The notes: generated from the letters alone by a model not told the origin. 64,000 nt of DNA from Streptomyces sp. ATexAB-D23 (GCF_000373645.1 NZ_KB892068.1:149369-213368), one strand, 5' to 3'. Positions 41,257-50,571 are shown, counted from the stretch's first letter. Made by a program: numbers and translations.

Positions 41257-42915
41257 TCAGCCCGCCACGAAGGTGCGCGCCGCCTTGTCGTGCCAGCACT
41301 GGCGCCACGGCCGGTCGACCAGGCACCACAGCACATCGGCCACCCCGACCACGAGGACGCCCAGCACCCCGTAGACCAGCCAGCGGCGCAGCGCGGCGCC
41401 GAAGCCGGGCGCCTCGTGCGACTCGATGTCCCGTACGTCGAGTCCGCACAGCTTCTTACCGAGCGTCCGGCCCCACTTCGCGGTGGGCAGGGCCTCCAGG
41501 AGGACGCCCAGCACCAGGAACACGCCCAGCACCGCGCCCGCCAGTGCGGCCGTGGTGGAGTCCAGCAGCCAGACGGTGACCGTCTCGCCGGACAGTTCGG
41601 CCGCGTCGATCTTGTCGTTGATGTGGTCCACGGCCCGGCCTGCGAGCGGCACCGCGGCGGCAGCGGTGAGCGCGCCGACGACGACGGTGTCGATGAGCCG
41701 GGCGGCCAGCCGCTTGCCGAGCGGGGCGGGGCGCCCGGCGGTCCGGGCGGCCGCGAGCTGCTGGAAGTGGTCGTCGACCGGGGGCTTCCACGGCACGACC
41801 GGCTCGTCCGGCCGGCCCTGCTGCGGAAAGGCGGGCTGTGCGGGAGTGGCGGGTGCCGCCGGCGCCTGATGCCCCCAGGCCCCGGAGCCCGCCCCCGCGC
41901 CCGAACCGGCTCCGGCTCCCGATCCAGCTCCGGCTCCGGCGCCGGCTCCAGCTCCCGGTCCGGCTCCCGGTCCGACCTGCCGGGAGGGTCCGGGGGCGGG
42001 ACGGGCGGCCTGCCGCGGGGGCGCGGGCGTCGGTGCGGGCGTCGGTGCGGGCGGGTTCTGCTGAGCGGCGGCGGGGCCGGTGCCCGCGCCGATCGCGCGG
42101 ATGGTCACCGTGCCATCGGTGGGCGGCTGCCGGTCACCGCCCGTGCGGCGCAGGGCCCGGATCGCGACGGTGTTCTCGGCGGGCGGCCGCGGGGTCTCCC
42201 CGCTCGTGGCGCCGGGGCGGGCGACGCGGATGGCGACCGTGTTCTCGGGCTCCGGGGCCCCGCCCTCCCGCATACCCGGCACCCCGCCACCGGCCGCCTC
42301 GGGCGCGGACGGCGCCGAAGGCGCGGCGGGGCGGCGCGGGTCCACAGGGATGCGGCCGGCCCGCTCGCCGCCCGCCGGGGCCCGGCGGGCCACCTCGGCG
42401 GAGGCGGGGCTGCGGCGGGCCAGCTCGGCGGAGGGAGCGGAGGGAGCAGAGGAGGAAGGGGGAGGGGAAGGGGACGGGGTGGCGGGCTGGGCTTCTGCCG
42501 GGGCGGGGTACGCGGCGGGCGCGCTCGCCCCCGTGGTGGTACCGGCGTCCGTGTCCCCGTCCGTTTCCCCTCCCGCGCCGCCCCAGGAGACCCGGCGGTC
42601 GCGGTCGCCGCCGAAGCCGGCCTGGCGGGAGGCGTCGGCCTGCCAGGCGGTGGCGGGTTCGGGGCGGTCGGCCCCGTACGGCTCCTCCAGGAAGACCGGA
42701 CCGGTCTCGTCCACCGGAGCGGGGGCCGGGGCGGGCGTGGGAGCGGGAGCGGATGCGGCGGCCGGCGGTGCCTCGCCCTGTTCCGGGGCCGGGCGGCTCG
42801 TGCCGGGCACCCAGGAGGCGCCGTTCCAGTAGCGGACGTATCCGGGGATGGACGGGTCGGGGTAGTACCCCTCGCGGGGGGCTTCGTCACCGGGTGCCGG
42901 GGTTGGGGCGCTCAT
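41257..42915 (-). CDS. DUF2510-linker-RDD membrane protein
   Basis: The 552-residue protein begins with a DUF2510 motif (YYPDPSIPGYVRYWNGASWV). A very long Ala/Pro/Gly-rich linker (about residues 45-375) contains three similar TVAIR/TVTIR segments (ENTVAIRVARPG, ENTVAIRALRRT, DGTVTIRAIGAG) and a GAG-type run. The C-terminal RDD domain (GKRLAARLIDTVVVGALTAA, WGRTLGKKLCGLDVRDIESH) has four helices. A GTG directly before the ATG is an alternative start. It forms a two-gene unit with the next RDD gene and is divergent from ssgG. Confidence 0.88.
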   Translation of the reverse strand: MSAPTPAPGDEAPREGYYPDPSIPGYVRYWNGASWVPGTSRPAPEQGEAPPAAASAPAPTPAPAPAPVDETGPVFLEEPYGADRPEPATAWQADASRQAGFGGDRDRRVSWGGAGGETDGDTDAGTTTGASAPAAYPAPAEAQPATPSPSPPPSSSAPSAPSAELARRSPASAEVARRAPAGGERAGRIPVDPRRPAAPSAPSAPEAAGGGVPGMREGGAPEPENTVAIRVARPGATSGETPRPPAENTVAIRALRRTGGDRQPPTDGTVTIRAIGAGTGPAAAQQNPPAPTPAPTPAPPRQAARPAPGPSRQVGPGAGPGAGAGAGAGAGSGAGAGSGAGAGSGAWGHQAPAAPATPAQPAFPQQGRPDEPVVPWKPPVDDHFQQLAAARTAGRPAPLGKRLAARLIDTVVVGALTAAAAVPLAGRAVDHINDKIDAAELSGETVTVWLLDSTTAALAGAVLGVFLVLGVLLEALPTAKWGRTLGKKLCGLDVRDIESHEAPGFGAALRRWLVYGVLGVLVVGVADVLWCLVDRPWRQCWHDKAARTFVAG

Positions 42916-43117
42916 CACCGTGGTCCCGTATCTCTTCGAGGCGTCAGACCGGCCGGCCGTCGGGGGATGGGGTCGGTCTCAATACAAGGGTCCACATCTA
43001 TCAGACCACCGCGTATCCCCGGGCCGGTCCGGCTGTTTGGACCACTTTCCGGTCACCCAGAACTTTTTTCGCGAAGTCGCGTAATGGATGGCGGGGAGGG
43101 CGCTCTCTGCCTGTGCG

Positions 43118-43137
43118 GGCCGGTCGTGGGACCGGCC
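43118..43137 (+). other. small hairpin in the ssgG leader
   Basis: GGCCGGTC and GACCGGCC form a perfect 8-bp stem with a GTGG loop, ending about 13 nt before the GAAAGGA ribosome site of ssgG. The remaining 200 bp to the divergent RDD gene show no gene; an AT-richer stretch (AACTTTTTTCGCGAA) at about 43060-43077 may be promoter DNA. Confidence 0.5.
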
Positions 43138-43159
43138 GCGGGCAACGAAAGGACGCCTC

Positions 43160-43636
43160 ATGCACACCGTCGTGGAACACGAGCTGGAGCTCAAGCTGGT
43201 CCTGTCCCCCGAGCGCTCCATCCCGGTGCCGGCCCGGCTGACGTACCGCACACAGGACCCGTACGCCGTGCACATCACCTTCCACATCGGCTCCGACTCG
43301 CCGGTGTACTGGACGTTCGCCCGCGATCTGCTGGTGGAAGGGGTGTTCCGGCCGTGCGGGCAGGGGGACGTGCGGATCTGGCCCACCAAGATCGACGGGA
43401 ACAGCGTCATCTGCGTGGCGCTGACGTCTCCGGACGGCAACGCCCTGCTCGAAGTGCCGTCCGCGGCGGTGACGGTGTGGGTGGAGCGGACGCTGCGGGT
43501 GGTGCCGCCCGGTACGGAGAGCGGGCGGCTCGGCATCGACGAGGGGCTGGCGGATCTGCTGGCGCCGCTGCCGGCCGACGACCTGTGGATGAGCGACCCG
43601 TGGCCCTCGGACGAGTCGCAGGACGGGGAGAGTTGA
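43160..43636 (+). CDS. ssgG: SsgA-like sporulation/cell-division regulator
   Basis: The 158-residue protein is a SALP family member. Markers are VEHELELKLVLSPERSIPVP, DPYAVHITFHIGSDSPVYWT, FARDLLVEGVFRPCGQGDVR and a C-terminal PPGTESGRLGIDEGLADLLA. SALPs steer septum placement and spore-wall building in sporulating actinomycetes. The gene order (between RDD genes and a GlcD-type oxidase, near hppD) matches S. coelicolor ssgG from memory; SsgG helps place septa at the right sites. GAAAGGA precedes the ATG. Confidence 0.88.
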   Translation: MHTVVEHELELKLVLSPERSIPVPARLTYRTQDPYAVHITFHIGSDSPVYWTFARDLLVEGVFRPCGQGDVRIWPTKIDGNSVICVALTSPDGNALLEVPSAAVTVWVERTLRVVPPGTESGRLGIDEGLADLLAPLPADDLWMSDPWPSDESQDGES

Positions 43637-43656
43637 GCGGCGTGGCCGGGGGCCGG

Positions 43657-45024
43657 TCAGAACACCTTGCCCGGGTTGAGCAGCCCCAGCGGGTCGAAGG
43701 CCTGCTTGATGCCCCGGTGCAGTTCCACGCTCACGTCGCCGAGTTCGCGGGCGAGCCATTCCTTCTTCAGTACGCCGACGCCGTGTTCGCCGGTGATCGT
43801 GCCGCCGAGTCCGAGGCCGAGCGCCATGATCGCGTCGAAGGACTCCCTGGCCCGCCGGGACTCGTCGGCGTCGGCCGGGTCGAAGCAGACGACGGGGTGG
43901 GTGTTGCCGTCGCCCGCGTGGGCGCAGACGCCGATGGTGAGGCCGTACTTCTCGGCGATCTCCGCCGTGCCCTCCAGCATGGCGCCGAGCCGCGAGCGCG
44001 GTACGCACACGTCGTCGATCATCGTCGCCGGTTTGACGGTCTCCAACGCGGTCAGCGACATGCGCCGGGCCTGGAGCAGCATCTCGGACTCGGCGGTGTC
44101 CTCGGCGGGGACGACCGCCGTGGCGCCCGCGGCTGTGCACAGTTCGCCGACGGCGGCGAGGTCGGCGGAGGGGTCGGGGGTGTCGAAGGCGGCGAGCAGC
44201 AGGGCCTCGGTGGTCTCGGGGAGGCCCATGTGCGCCATCCGGTTGACGGCCTGGACGGTTGTACGGTCCATCAGTTCGAGGAGTGACGGGGTGTGTCCGC
44301 TTTCCATGATCCGGCAGACGGCGTCGCAGGCGGCGGCCGCGCCGGGGAACTCGGCGGCCAGGACGAGCTGCCGGGGCGGCTGCGGCTTGAGTGCGAGCAC
44401 GGCCTTCACGACGATGCCGAGGCTGCCCTCGGAGCCGACGAGGAGCCGGGTCAAGTCGTATCCGGCGACGCCCTTGGCGGTGCGGCGGCCGGTGGTGAGC
44501 AGGCGTCCGTCGGCGAGGACGACATCGAGGCCGAGGACGTATTCGGCGGTGACTCCGTACTTCACGCAGCACAGACCGCCGGACGCGGTGCCGATGTTGC
44601 CGCCGATGGTGCACATCTCCCAGCTGGAGGGGTCCGGCGGGTAGAAGAGGCCGTGTTCCCCGACCGCGCGGGACAGCGCGGCGTTGATGACGCCGGGCTC
44701 GACGACGGCGATGCGGTCGGCGGGGCTGATCTCCAGGATGCGGTCCATCTTGACCAGGGAGAGCACGATGCAGCCGTCGGTGGCGTTGGCCGCGCCCGAC
44801 AGCCCGGTGCGGGCGCCCTGCGGGACGACCGGGACGCGCAGCGCGGTGGCGGTGCGCATGACGTGCTGGACCTGCTCGACGGTGCGCGGGAGTGCGACGA
44901 CCGCGGGGGCGCCGGCCTCGCAGAAGCTCGCCATGTCGTGGGAGTAGGAGGCGGTGATGTCCGGATCGGTGATCAGGGCATCGGCGGGGAGACCCGCCCG
45001 CAGGAGTTCCAGGAGATCGTCCAT
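43657..45024 (-). CDS. FAD-linked oxidase (GlcD / D-lactate dehydrogenase type)
   Basis: The 455-residue flavoprotein has a PCMH FAD-binding domain (VPVVPQGARTGLSGAANATD, GNIGTASGGLCCVKYGVTAE) and a C-terminal oxidase domain with GVCAHAGDGNTHP and GEHGVGVLKKEW, the metal/substrate-site His residues. The family oxidises 2-hydroxy acids such as glycolate or D-lactate, passing electrons to a carrier. The start MDDLLELL was chosen because the longer frame adds residues unlike the family. It is convergent with ssgG and divergent from the TPR gene. Confidence 0.93.
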   Translation of the reverse strand: MDDLLELLRAGLPADALITDPDITASYSHDMASFCEAGAPAVVALPRTVEQVQHVMRTATALRVPVVPQGARTGLSGAANATDGCIVLSLVKMDRILEISPADRIAVVEPGVINAALSRAVGEHGLFYPPDPSSWEMCTIGGNIGTASGGLCCVKYGVTAEYVLGLDVVLADGRLLTTGRRTAKGVAGYDLTRLLVGSEGSLGIVVKAVLALKPQPPRQLVLAAEFPGAAAACDAVCRIMESGHTPSLLELMDRTTVQAVNRMAHMGLPETTEALLLAAFDTPDPSADLAAVGELCTAAGATAVVPAEDTAESEMLLQARRMSLTALETVKPATMIDDVCVPRSRLGAMLEGTAEIAEKYGLTIGVCAHAGDGNTHPVVCFDPADADESRRARESFDAIMALGLGLGGTITGEHGVGVLKKEWLARELGDVSVELHRGIKQAFDPLGLLNPGKVF

Positions 45025-45121
45025 GATCCAAGCGTGGCACCCGGGCCCATTGGTGTGAACCCGTCTGCGGTGACGTTCCCAAGACGCGGTGTGATCTTCG
45101 TACTGACGCACAGTGATCGGC

Positions 45122-46831
45122 ATGGACGTCACGCCTCAGCAGCCTTCGAAGGCCCCCGGGCCGGACCTCGCCCCCGATTACGCCCCTGACGCCGACTGGC
45201 CCCCGCCCGGCCAGCCCCCGCCGGGGCTGCCGCCGGACCCGGTGTCCCTGGCCGAGCCGCCGCCCGCCACGATGCGGACGACGCTGCGCAGGGCCGCGTT
45301 CGGGATGGTGGCGGGCGCGGTGCTGGTGACGGGGGCGGTGGTCGCGGTGCCCGACGACGACAAGGACGCGGCGCCGCCCGTGCCGGGGCCCGTCTCGCGT
45401 GCGATGACCGCGACGGCCGCCGGCTCCCCCGCCTCGCTCTCCGACCTGACCGCGCTCATCGGGGACCGGCAGAAGTGGGTGGGCACGCATCCCTCGGACG
45501 CGGGGTCGTGGGCGGTGCTCGGGTCGGCGTACGTGGAGTGGGGACGGCGGGCCGCCGACCCGGCGTACTACACCCGGGCCGAACAGGCGCTGAAGCGGTC
45601 GCTGGACGTGCGGCCCGGCGAGAGCGGCAACACGGCTGCCTGGGTGGGCCTCGCCTCGCTGGCCAACGCCCGGCACGACTTCGTGACCGCCAAGAAGTGG
45701 GGCGAGACGGTACGGGCGCGGCAGCCGAAGGAGTGGACGGTCTACCCGGAGCTGATCGACGCGTACAACGGCCTCGGCGACCGGAAGTCGGCGATCACGG
45801 CGGTGGAGAAGTTCACCGCGCTGCGGGCCGGGGTGCCGGCGCTGGGCCGGGCGGCCGAGATGTACCGGGACCGGGGCTGGCGCGAGGACGCGCTGGCCAC
45901 CGCCCAGGACGCGGCGAACCGGGCGACGGCACCCGCCGAGAAGACCGCCTGCCTCGCCCGGCTCGGCGAACTGGCCTGGGAGCGGGGCGAGCCGAAGGAG
46001 GCCGTGGCGCAGTACGGGGCCGCGCTGCGGATCGACAAGGGCCACCACGCCTCGCTGGCCGGCCGGGCGCGCGCGCTGGCGGCCCTCGGGCGCACCGACG
46101 AGGCGCTGCGCGACTACCAGGCGGCGCTGGCGAAGTCGCCGCGCCCGGCGTATCTGCTGGAGCTGGGTGAGCTGTACGAGTCGCTGGGGCTGGACGGCGA
46201 CTCGGTCGGCCAGTACGAGAAGCTCCGCGCGGCGCTGGACGCGGGCAAGGCGCGGGGTGTGGACGAGTCGTTGCTGCTCGGCCGGTTCGAGGCGGCGCAC
46301 GGGGACGCGGACGCGGCGGTGGAGCTGCTGCGGGCCGAGTGGGACCGGGGGCACCGCAGTGCGGCGGTGGCCGACGCGCTGGGCTGGGCGCTGCACCGGT
46401 CGGGTGACTCGGACGGGGCGCTGGAGTACGCGGAGCGGGCGGTCGATACGGGCGGCCAGAACGCCTCGTACGCGTACCACCTGGGCATGGTCCAGCGCGC
46501 GTTGAACGATTACGGGCCGGCCCGCCGCCATCTGGAGGAGGCCCTGCGGACGAACCCGAAGTTCTCCCCGCTGGACGCGCCCCTGGCGCAGGAGGCCCTG
46601 GACACGATGGGGCAGCCCCCGGCGGGCGGGCCGCGGGACATGCGGCCGGACCCGGCACCGGAGCCGCCGCGGGCGCCCGAGCCGCAGCCGGCCGCGCCGG
46701 CGGGGCCCGGCCCGGACGCGGGTCAGGTGCCCGGCGGCGCCCCGGCCCCGGCGGCGGGCCCGCCTGCCGGGCAGCGGGCGCGGCCCTCCGCGCCCGCTCA
46801 GCCGTCCGCGGTGCCCTCGGCGGCCGGCTGA
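45122..46831 (+). CDS. TPR-repeat protein with N-terminal membrane anchor
   Basis: The 569-residue protein has a Pro-rich start, one hydrophobic segment (FGMVAGAVLVTGAVVAV) at about residues 65-81, and at least ten TPR-like units over residues 115-500 (for example KEAVAQYGAALRIDKGHHAS, YAERAVDTGGQNASYAYHLG). A Pro/Ala-rich tail closes it. It probably faces the cell exterior as a scaffold, but partners are unknown. A GTG three codons upstream is an alternative start. It shares 97 bp with the divergent oxidase gene. Confidence 0.85.
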   Translation: MDVTPQQPSKAPGPDLAPDYAPDADWPPPGQPPPGLPPDPVSLAEPPPATMRTTLRRAAFGMVAGAVLVTGAVVAVPDDDKDAAPPVPGPVSRAMTATAAGSPASLSDLTALIGDRQKWVGTHPSDAGSWAVLGSAYVEWGRRAADPAYYTRAEQALKRSLDVRPGESGNTAAWVGLASLANARHDFVTAKKWGETVRARQPKEWTVYPELIDAYNGLGDRKSAITAVEKFTALRAGVPALGRAAEMYRDRGWREDALATAQDAANRATAPAEKTACLARLGELAWERGEPKEAVAQYGAALRIDKGHHASLAGRARALAALGRTDEALRDYQAALAKSPRPAYLLELGELYESLGLDGDSVGQYEKLRAALDAGKARGVDESLLLGRFEAAHGDADAAVELLRAEWDRGHRSAAVADALGWALHRSGDSDGALEYAERAVDTGGQNASYAYHLGMVQRALNDYGPARRHLEEALRTNPKFSPLDAPLAQEALDTMGQPPAGGPRDMRPDPAPEPPRAPEPQPAAPAGPGPDAGQVPGGAPAPAAGPPAGQRARPSAPAQPSAVPSAAG

Positions 46832-46851
46832 CCGCGGGGCGGGCAACGGGT

Positions 46852-46881
46852 GAGGGGCGGGCCGCCGACGGCCCGCCCCTC
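46852..46881. terminator. bidirectional terminator between the TPR gene and hppD
   Basis: GAGGGGCGGGCCG and CGGCCCGCCCCTC form a perfect 13-bp stem with a CCGA loop between convergent stop codons. Confidence 0.85.
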
Positions 46882-46898
46882 TGCTGGTGCCGCGGCCG

Positions 46899-48044
46899 TC
46901 AGAGGTTGCCGCGCTTCTCCTGCTCGCGCTCGATCGCCTCGAACAGGGCCTTGAAGTTGCCCTTGCCGAAGCCCATCGAGCCGTGCCGCTCGATCATCTC
47001 GAAGAAGACGGTCGGCCGGTCCTGGACCGGCTTGGTGAAGATCTGGAGCAGGTAGCCGTCCTCGTCGCGGTCGACCAGGATCTTCAGCTCGCGCAGGGTC
47101 TCCACCGGCACCCGGGTCTCGCCCGCCCACTCGCCGAGCGTGTCGTAGTACGAGTCGGGGGTGTCGAGGAACTGCACACCGGCGGCGCGCATCGCCTTCA
47201 CCGAGGCGACGATGTCGTTCGTGGCGAGCGCCATGTGCTGGACACCGGCGGCGCCGTAGAACTCCAGGTACTCGTCGATCTGCGACTTCTTCTTGGCGAC
47301 GGCCGGCTCGTTGATCGGGAACTTGACCTTGAGCGTGCCGTCGGCGACGACCTTGGACATGAGCGCGGAGTACTCGGTGGCGATGTCGTCGCCCACGAAC
47401 TCCTTCATGTTGGTGAAGCCCATGACCTTGTTGTAGAAGCCGACCCACTCGTTCATCCGGCCGAGTTCCACGTTGCCGACGCAGTGGTCGATGGCCTGGA
47501 AGAAGCGCTTGGCGGGCGGCTCGACGATCGGGTCGGCCGCGACGAAGCCGGGCAGATAGGGGCCCTCGTAGCCGCCGCGCTCGACCAGGGTGTGGCGGGT
47601 CTTGCCGTACGTGGCGATGGCGGCCAGCACGACGGTGCCGTGCTCGTCCTTCACCTCGTGGGGCTCGTCGAGGCCGGTCGCGCCGTGCTCGACGGCGTAG
47701 GCGTACGCGGCGCGGGCGTCGGGGACCTCGATGGCGAGGTCGACCACGCCGTCGCCGTGGGCGGCCACGTGGTCGGCGAGGAAGCGGCCGTGGTCCGTGG
47801 ACGGCTTGATGACGGAGGTGAACACGAAACGGGCCGAGCCGCTGGTCAGGACGTAACTGGCGGTCTCGCGGCTGCCGTTCTCCGGTCCGGAGTAGGCGAC
47901 CAGCTTCATGCCGAAGGCCGTCGAGTAGTAGTGGGCGGCCTGCTTGGCGTTGCCGACGGCGAAGACAACGGCATCCATTCCCTTGACCGGGAAGGGATCG
48001 GCCTGCCGGGACGTCTCGGGGGTGCTGTGCATCGTCTCTGTCAT
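46899..48044 (-). CDS. hppD: 4-hydroxyphenylpyruvate dioxygenase
   Basis: The 381-residue non-haem iron enzyme converts 4-hydroxyphenylpyruvate to homogentisate in tyrosine breakdown. The fold is double VOC: FPVKGMDAVVFAVGNAKQAA in the N-domain and AIDHCVGNVELGRMNEWVGF in the C-domain. The iron ligands are His in DHCVGN, His in VQHMALATND and Glu in VFFEMIER. KGNFKALFEAIEREQEKRG is the gating C-terminal helix. The divergent Lrp gene shares a 135-bp space with palindromes, suggesting amino-acid-responsive control. Confidence 0.97.
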   Translation of the reverse strand: MTETMHSTPETSRQADPFPVKGMDAVVFAVGNAKQAAHYYSTAFGMKLVAYSGPENGSRETASYVLTSGSARFVFTSVIKPSTDHGRFLADHVAAHGDGVVDLAIEVPDARAAYAYAVEHGATGLDEPHEVKDEHGTVVLAAIATYGKTRHTLVERGGYEGPYLPGFVAADPIVEPPAKRFFQAIDHCVGNVELGRMNEWVGFYNKVMGFTNMKEFVGDDIATEYSALMSKVVADGTLKVKFPINEPAVAKKKSQIDEYLEFYGAAGVQHMALATNDIVASVKAMRAAGVQFLDTPDSYYDTLGEWAGETRVPVETLRELKILVDRDEDGYLLQIFTKPVQDRPTVFFEMIERHGSMGFGKGNFKALFEAIEREQEKRGNL

Positions 48045-48072
48045 ATCCGAAGGTTCCCGCCACTCCGCAAGG

Positions 48073-48116
48073 TGCGCAACAGTTCGCGCATTCACTGGTC
48101 AATCTGCATAGCGGAT
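48073..48116. promoter_or_regulatory. candidate Lrp operators between hppD and the Lrp gene
   Basis: TGCGCAACAGTTCGCGCA (48073-48090) is an imperfect dyad (TGCGC/GCGCA outer arms), 29 bp before hppD. ATCTGC-ATA-GCGGAT (48102-48116) is a 15-bp dyad with one mismatch, 64 bp before the Lrp gene. Both fit the 15-bp dyads usual for Lrp/AsnC proteins. Confidence 0.5.
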
Positions 48117-48179
48117 GCCCATGATGGGCGGGCTATCTGTACATGGTGCTCATCACAGTGAACCCCTCGGAGGCGGACC

Positions 48180-48653
48180 GTGGCGATCGATCATCTGGAC
48201 GGGCGGCTCATCGTGCTGCTGGCGCGTGAACCCAGGATCGGGGTCCTGGAGGCGTCGCGCAGGCTGGGCGTGGCGCGCGGGACGGTGCAGGCGCGTCTCG
48301 ACCGCCTTCAGTCGAATGGCGTCATCCGGGGATTCGGCCCCGATGTCGACCCGGCGGCGCTCGGCTATCCCGTCACCGCGTTCGCGACGCTGGAGATCAA
48401 ACAGGGCCAAGGCGCCGACGTACGCGCGCACTTGGGCTCCGTACCGGAAGTGCTGGAGCTGCACACCACCACCGGGCAGGGCGACATGCTCTGCCGGCTC
48501 GTCGCGCGGTCCAACGCCGATCTCCAGCGGGTGATCGACCGGGTTGTCGGATTTGATGGCATTGTCCGGGCCTCCACGGCCATCGTCATGGAGAACCCGG
48601 TGCCACTGCGCGTCATCCCGCTCGTCGAACAGGCGGCGCAGGACACCGACTGA
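48180..48653 (+). CDS. Lrp/AsnC-family regulator
   Basis: The 157-residue protein has an N-terminal HTH (LDGRLIVLLAREPRIGVLEA then SRRLGVARGTVQARLDRLQS) and a RAM ligand domain with VLELHTTTGQGDMLCRLVAR. Lrp-type regulators sense amino acids. It is divergent from hppD, so tyrosine or a related compound is the likely signal; that is inferred. GGAGG lies just before the GTG start. It is followed closely by the ABC importer genes, 15 bp away. Confidence 0.92.
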   Translation: MAIDHLDGRLIVLLAREPRIGVLEASRRLGVARGTVQARLDRLQSNGVIRGFGPDVDPAALGYPVTAFATLEIKQGQGADVRAHLGSVPEVLELHTTTGQGDMLCRLVARSNADLQRVIDRVVGFDGIVRASTAIVMENPVPLRVIPLVEQAAQDTD

Positions 48654-48668
48654 GCCGAGGAGTGACGG

Positions 48669-49316
48669 GTGAGCTTCTGGGAGTATCTGGCGAACCGGCA
48701 CCAGCAGTTGCTCACCGACGCGTTCCAGCATGTGAGCGCCGTCTTCCAGTGCATGGTCATCGCCACCGTGCTCGGCGTCCTGATCGGGGTCGTCAGCTAC
48801 CGCAGCGGCTGGGGGGCGTCGGTGGCGATCACCTCGACGGCGACCGTCCTGACGATTCCGTCGCTCGCCGCCATCGGCCTGCTCATCCCGCTGGTCGGCC
48901 TCGGTGTGGCACCGACGGTGATCACCCTGACGCTGTACGGGCTGCTGCCGGTCGTCCGCAACTCGATCGTGGGGCTGCGCGGCGTCGATCCCGCGCTGGT
49001 GGACGCGGCCAAGGGCATCGGGATGTCGCGGACCGCGCGGCTGTGCCGGGTGGAGCTGCCGCTGGCCTGGCCGCCGATCCTGACCGGCATCCGGGTCTCC
49101 ACGCAGATGCTGATGGGGATCGCCGCCATCGCCGCGTACGCCTCCGGGCCCGGTCTCGGCAACGAGATCTTCCGCGGCATCGCCTCGCTGGGCAGCGCCA
49201 ACGCGATCAACCAGGTGCTCGCCGGCACGCTCGGCATCGTCATCCTCGCCCTGCTCTTCGACGCCGCGTACGTGCTGCTGGGGCGGCTCACCATCCCGAG
49301 GGGGATCCGTGTCTGA
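48669..49316 (+). CDS. osmoprotectant-type ABC importer, permease 1
   Basis: The 215-residue permease has six helices and the OpuC/ProW-like EAA loop GVDPALVDAAKGIGMSRTAR. MLMGIAAIAAYASGPGLGNE is typical of glycine betaine/choline/ergothioneine-class permeases. The start is GTG with GAGGAG upstream. It overlaps the ATPase gene by 8 bp, first in a tightly coupled four-gene operon. Confidence 0.92.
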   Translation: MSFWEYLANRHQQLLTDAFQHVSAVFQCMVIATVLGVLIGVVSYRSGWGASVAITSTATVLTIPSLAAIGLLIPLVGLGVAPTVITLTLYGLLPVVRNSIVGLRGVDPALVDAAKGIGMSRTARLCRVELPLAWPPILTGIRVSTQMLMGIAAIAAYASGPGLGNEIFRGIASLGSANAINQVLAGTLGIVILALLFDAAYVLLGRLTIPRGIRV

Positions 49317-50571
49317 GACCGCAGCCGAGACCGGGCAGCAGCCCGCCGCCGACGCCACGTCCGGCGCCCCGATCCAGCTGGAGAACCTGTCCAAGCGCTA
49401 CGCGGGCAACCCGAGCCCGGCCGTGGACAACGTCTCGATGGACATCAGGGCCGGTGAGACGGTGATCTTCGTGGGCCCGTCCGGCTGCGGGAAGTCGACC
49501 ACGCTGAAGATGATCAACCGGCTGATCGAGCCGACGTCGGGCCGGATCAGGATCGGCGACGAGGACGTCACGGACATCGACCCGGTGAAGCTGCGCCGCA
49601 AGATCGGGTACGCGATCCAGTCGTCCGGTCTCTTCCCGCACATGACGGTCGCCGAGAACATCGCCCTCGTCCCGAAGATGGTGGGCTGGTCGAAGTCGCG
49701 GGTGAAGGAGCGGGTCGAGGAGATGCTCGACCTGGTCGGGCTGGACCCCCGCGAGTTCCACGGCCGCTATCCGCGCGCCCTCTCCGGCGGCCAGCAGCAA
49801 CGCGTGGGCGTGGCGCGGGCGCTGGCCGCCGATCCGCCGGTGCTCCTGATGGACGAGCCGTTCGGCGCGGTCGACCCGATCACCCGCGACCACCTCCAGG
49901 ACGAGCTGATCCGGCTCCAGCACGAACTGCACAAGACGATCGTCTTCGTCACCCACGACTTCGACGAGGCCATCAAGCTGGGCGACCGGATCGCGGTGCT
50001 GCGCGAGCACTCGCACATCGCGCAGTTCGACACCCCGGAGGCCATCCTCACCAACCCGACGGACGACTTCGTCTCCGGTTTCGTCGGCGCGGGCGCGGCG
50101 CTGAAGCGGCTCAACCTGACCCGTGTGCGGGACGTGGAGATCGCCGAGTTCCCGACCGTGACGGTGGACGACCCGCTCCAGTCGATCTTCAACAAGCTGC
50201 GCAGCGGTCCGCACAACGAGCTGCTGATGCTGGACCGCAGGAACCGCCCGTACAAGTGGCTGCGGCGCGGCGACCTGATGCGGGCGAGGGGTTCGCTGGC
50301 GCGGGCCGGGCAGCTGGTCCACGACACGGTGACCAGGGACGCGACGCTGCACGACGCGCTGGAGGCGGTGCTCACCGACAGCGGCGGGCGGGTCGCGGTG
50401 ACCGGCCGGCGCGGGGAGTTCACCGGGGTCGTGGACATGCACACCCTGATGAACTCGGTGCACGAACTCCTTGAGGCCGACCGGCTCACCGCCATCGAGC
50501 ACCAGCACGACCTGGAGGAGCTGCGCGTCCAGCAGACCGCCCAGGAGCAGGAGGGCGGTGCGGGCGCATGA
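49309..50571 (+). CDS. osmoprotectant-type ABC importer, ATP-binding subunit with CBS pair
   Basis: The 420-residue ATPase has Walker A GPSGCGKST, signature LSGGQQQR, Walker B VLLMDEPFGAVD and the switch His in VTHDFDE. Residues 280-400 form two CBS repeats (FPTVTVDDPLQSIFNKLRSG and VTRDATLHDALEAVLTDSGG), which in OpuA-type systems sense ionic strength or nucleotides. This links transport to osmotic state. Overlaps of 8 bp and 4 bp join it to both permease genes. Confidence 0.94.
   Translation: MSETAAETGQQPAADATSGAPIQLENLSKRYAGNPSPAVDNVSMDIRAGETVIFVGPSGCGKSTTLKMINRLIEPTSGRIRIGDEDVTDIDPVKLRRKIGYAIQSSGLFPHMTVAENIALVPKMVGWSKSRVKERVEEMLDLVGLDPREFHGRYPRALSGGQQQRVGVARALAADPPVLLMDEPFGAVDPITRDHLQDELIRLQHELHKTIVFVTHDFDEAIKLGDRIAVLREHSHIAQFDTPEAILTNPTDDFVSGFVGAGAALKRLNLTRVRDVEIAEFPTVTVDDPLQSIFNKLRSGPHNELLMLDRRNRPYKWLRRGDLMRARGSLARAGQLVHDTVTRDATLHDALEAVLTDSGGRVAVTGRRGEFTGVVDMHTLMNSVHELLEADRLTAIEHQHDLEELRVQQTAQEQEGGAGA

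Noticed and set aside
45025..45121. Clear promoter pair between the FAD oxidase and TPR genes
   Set aside because: No hexamers with proper spacing could be identified by eye.
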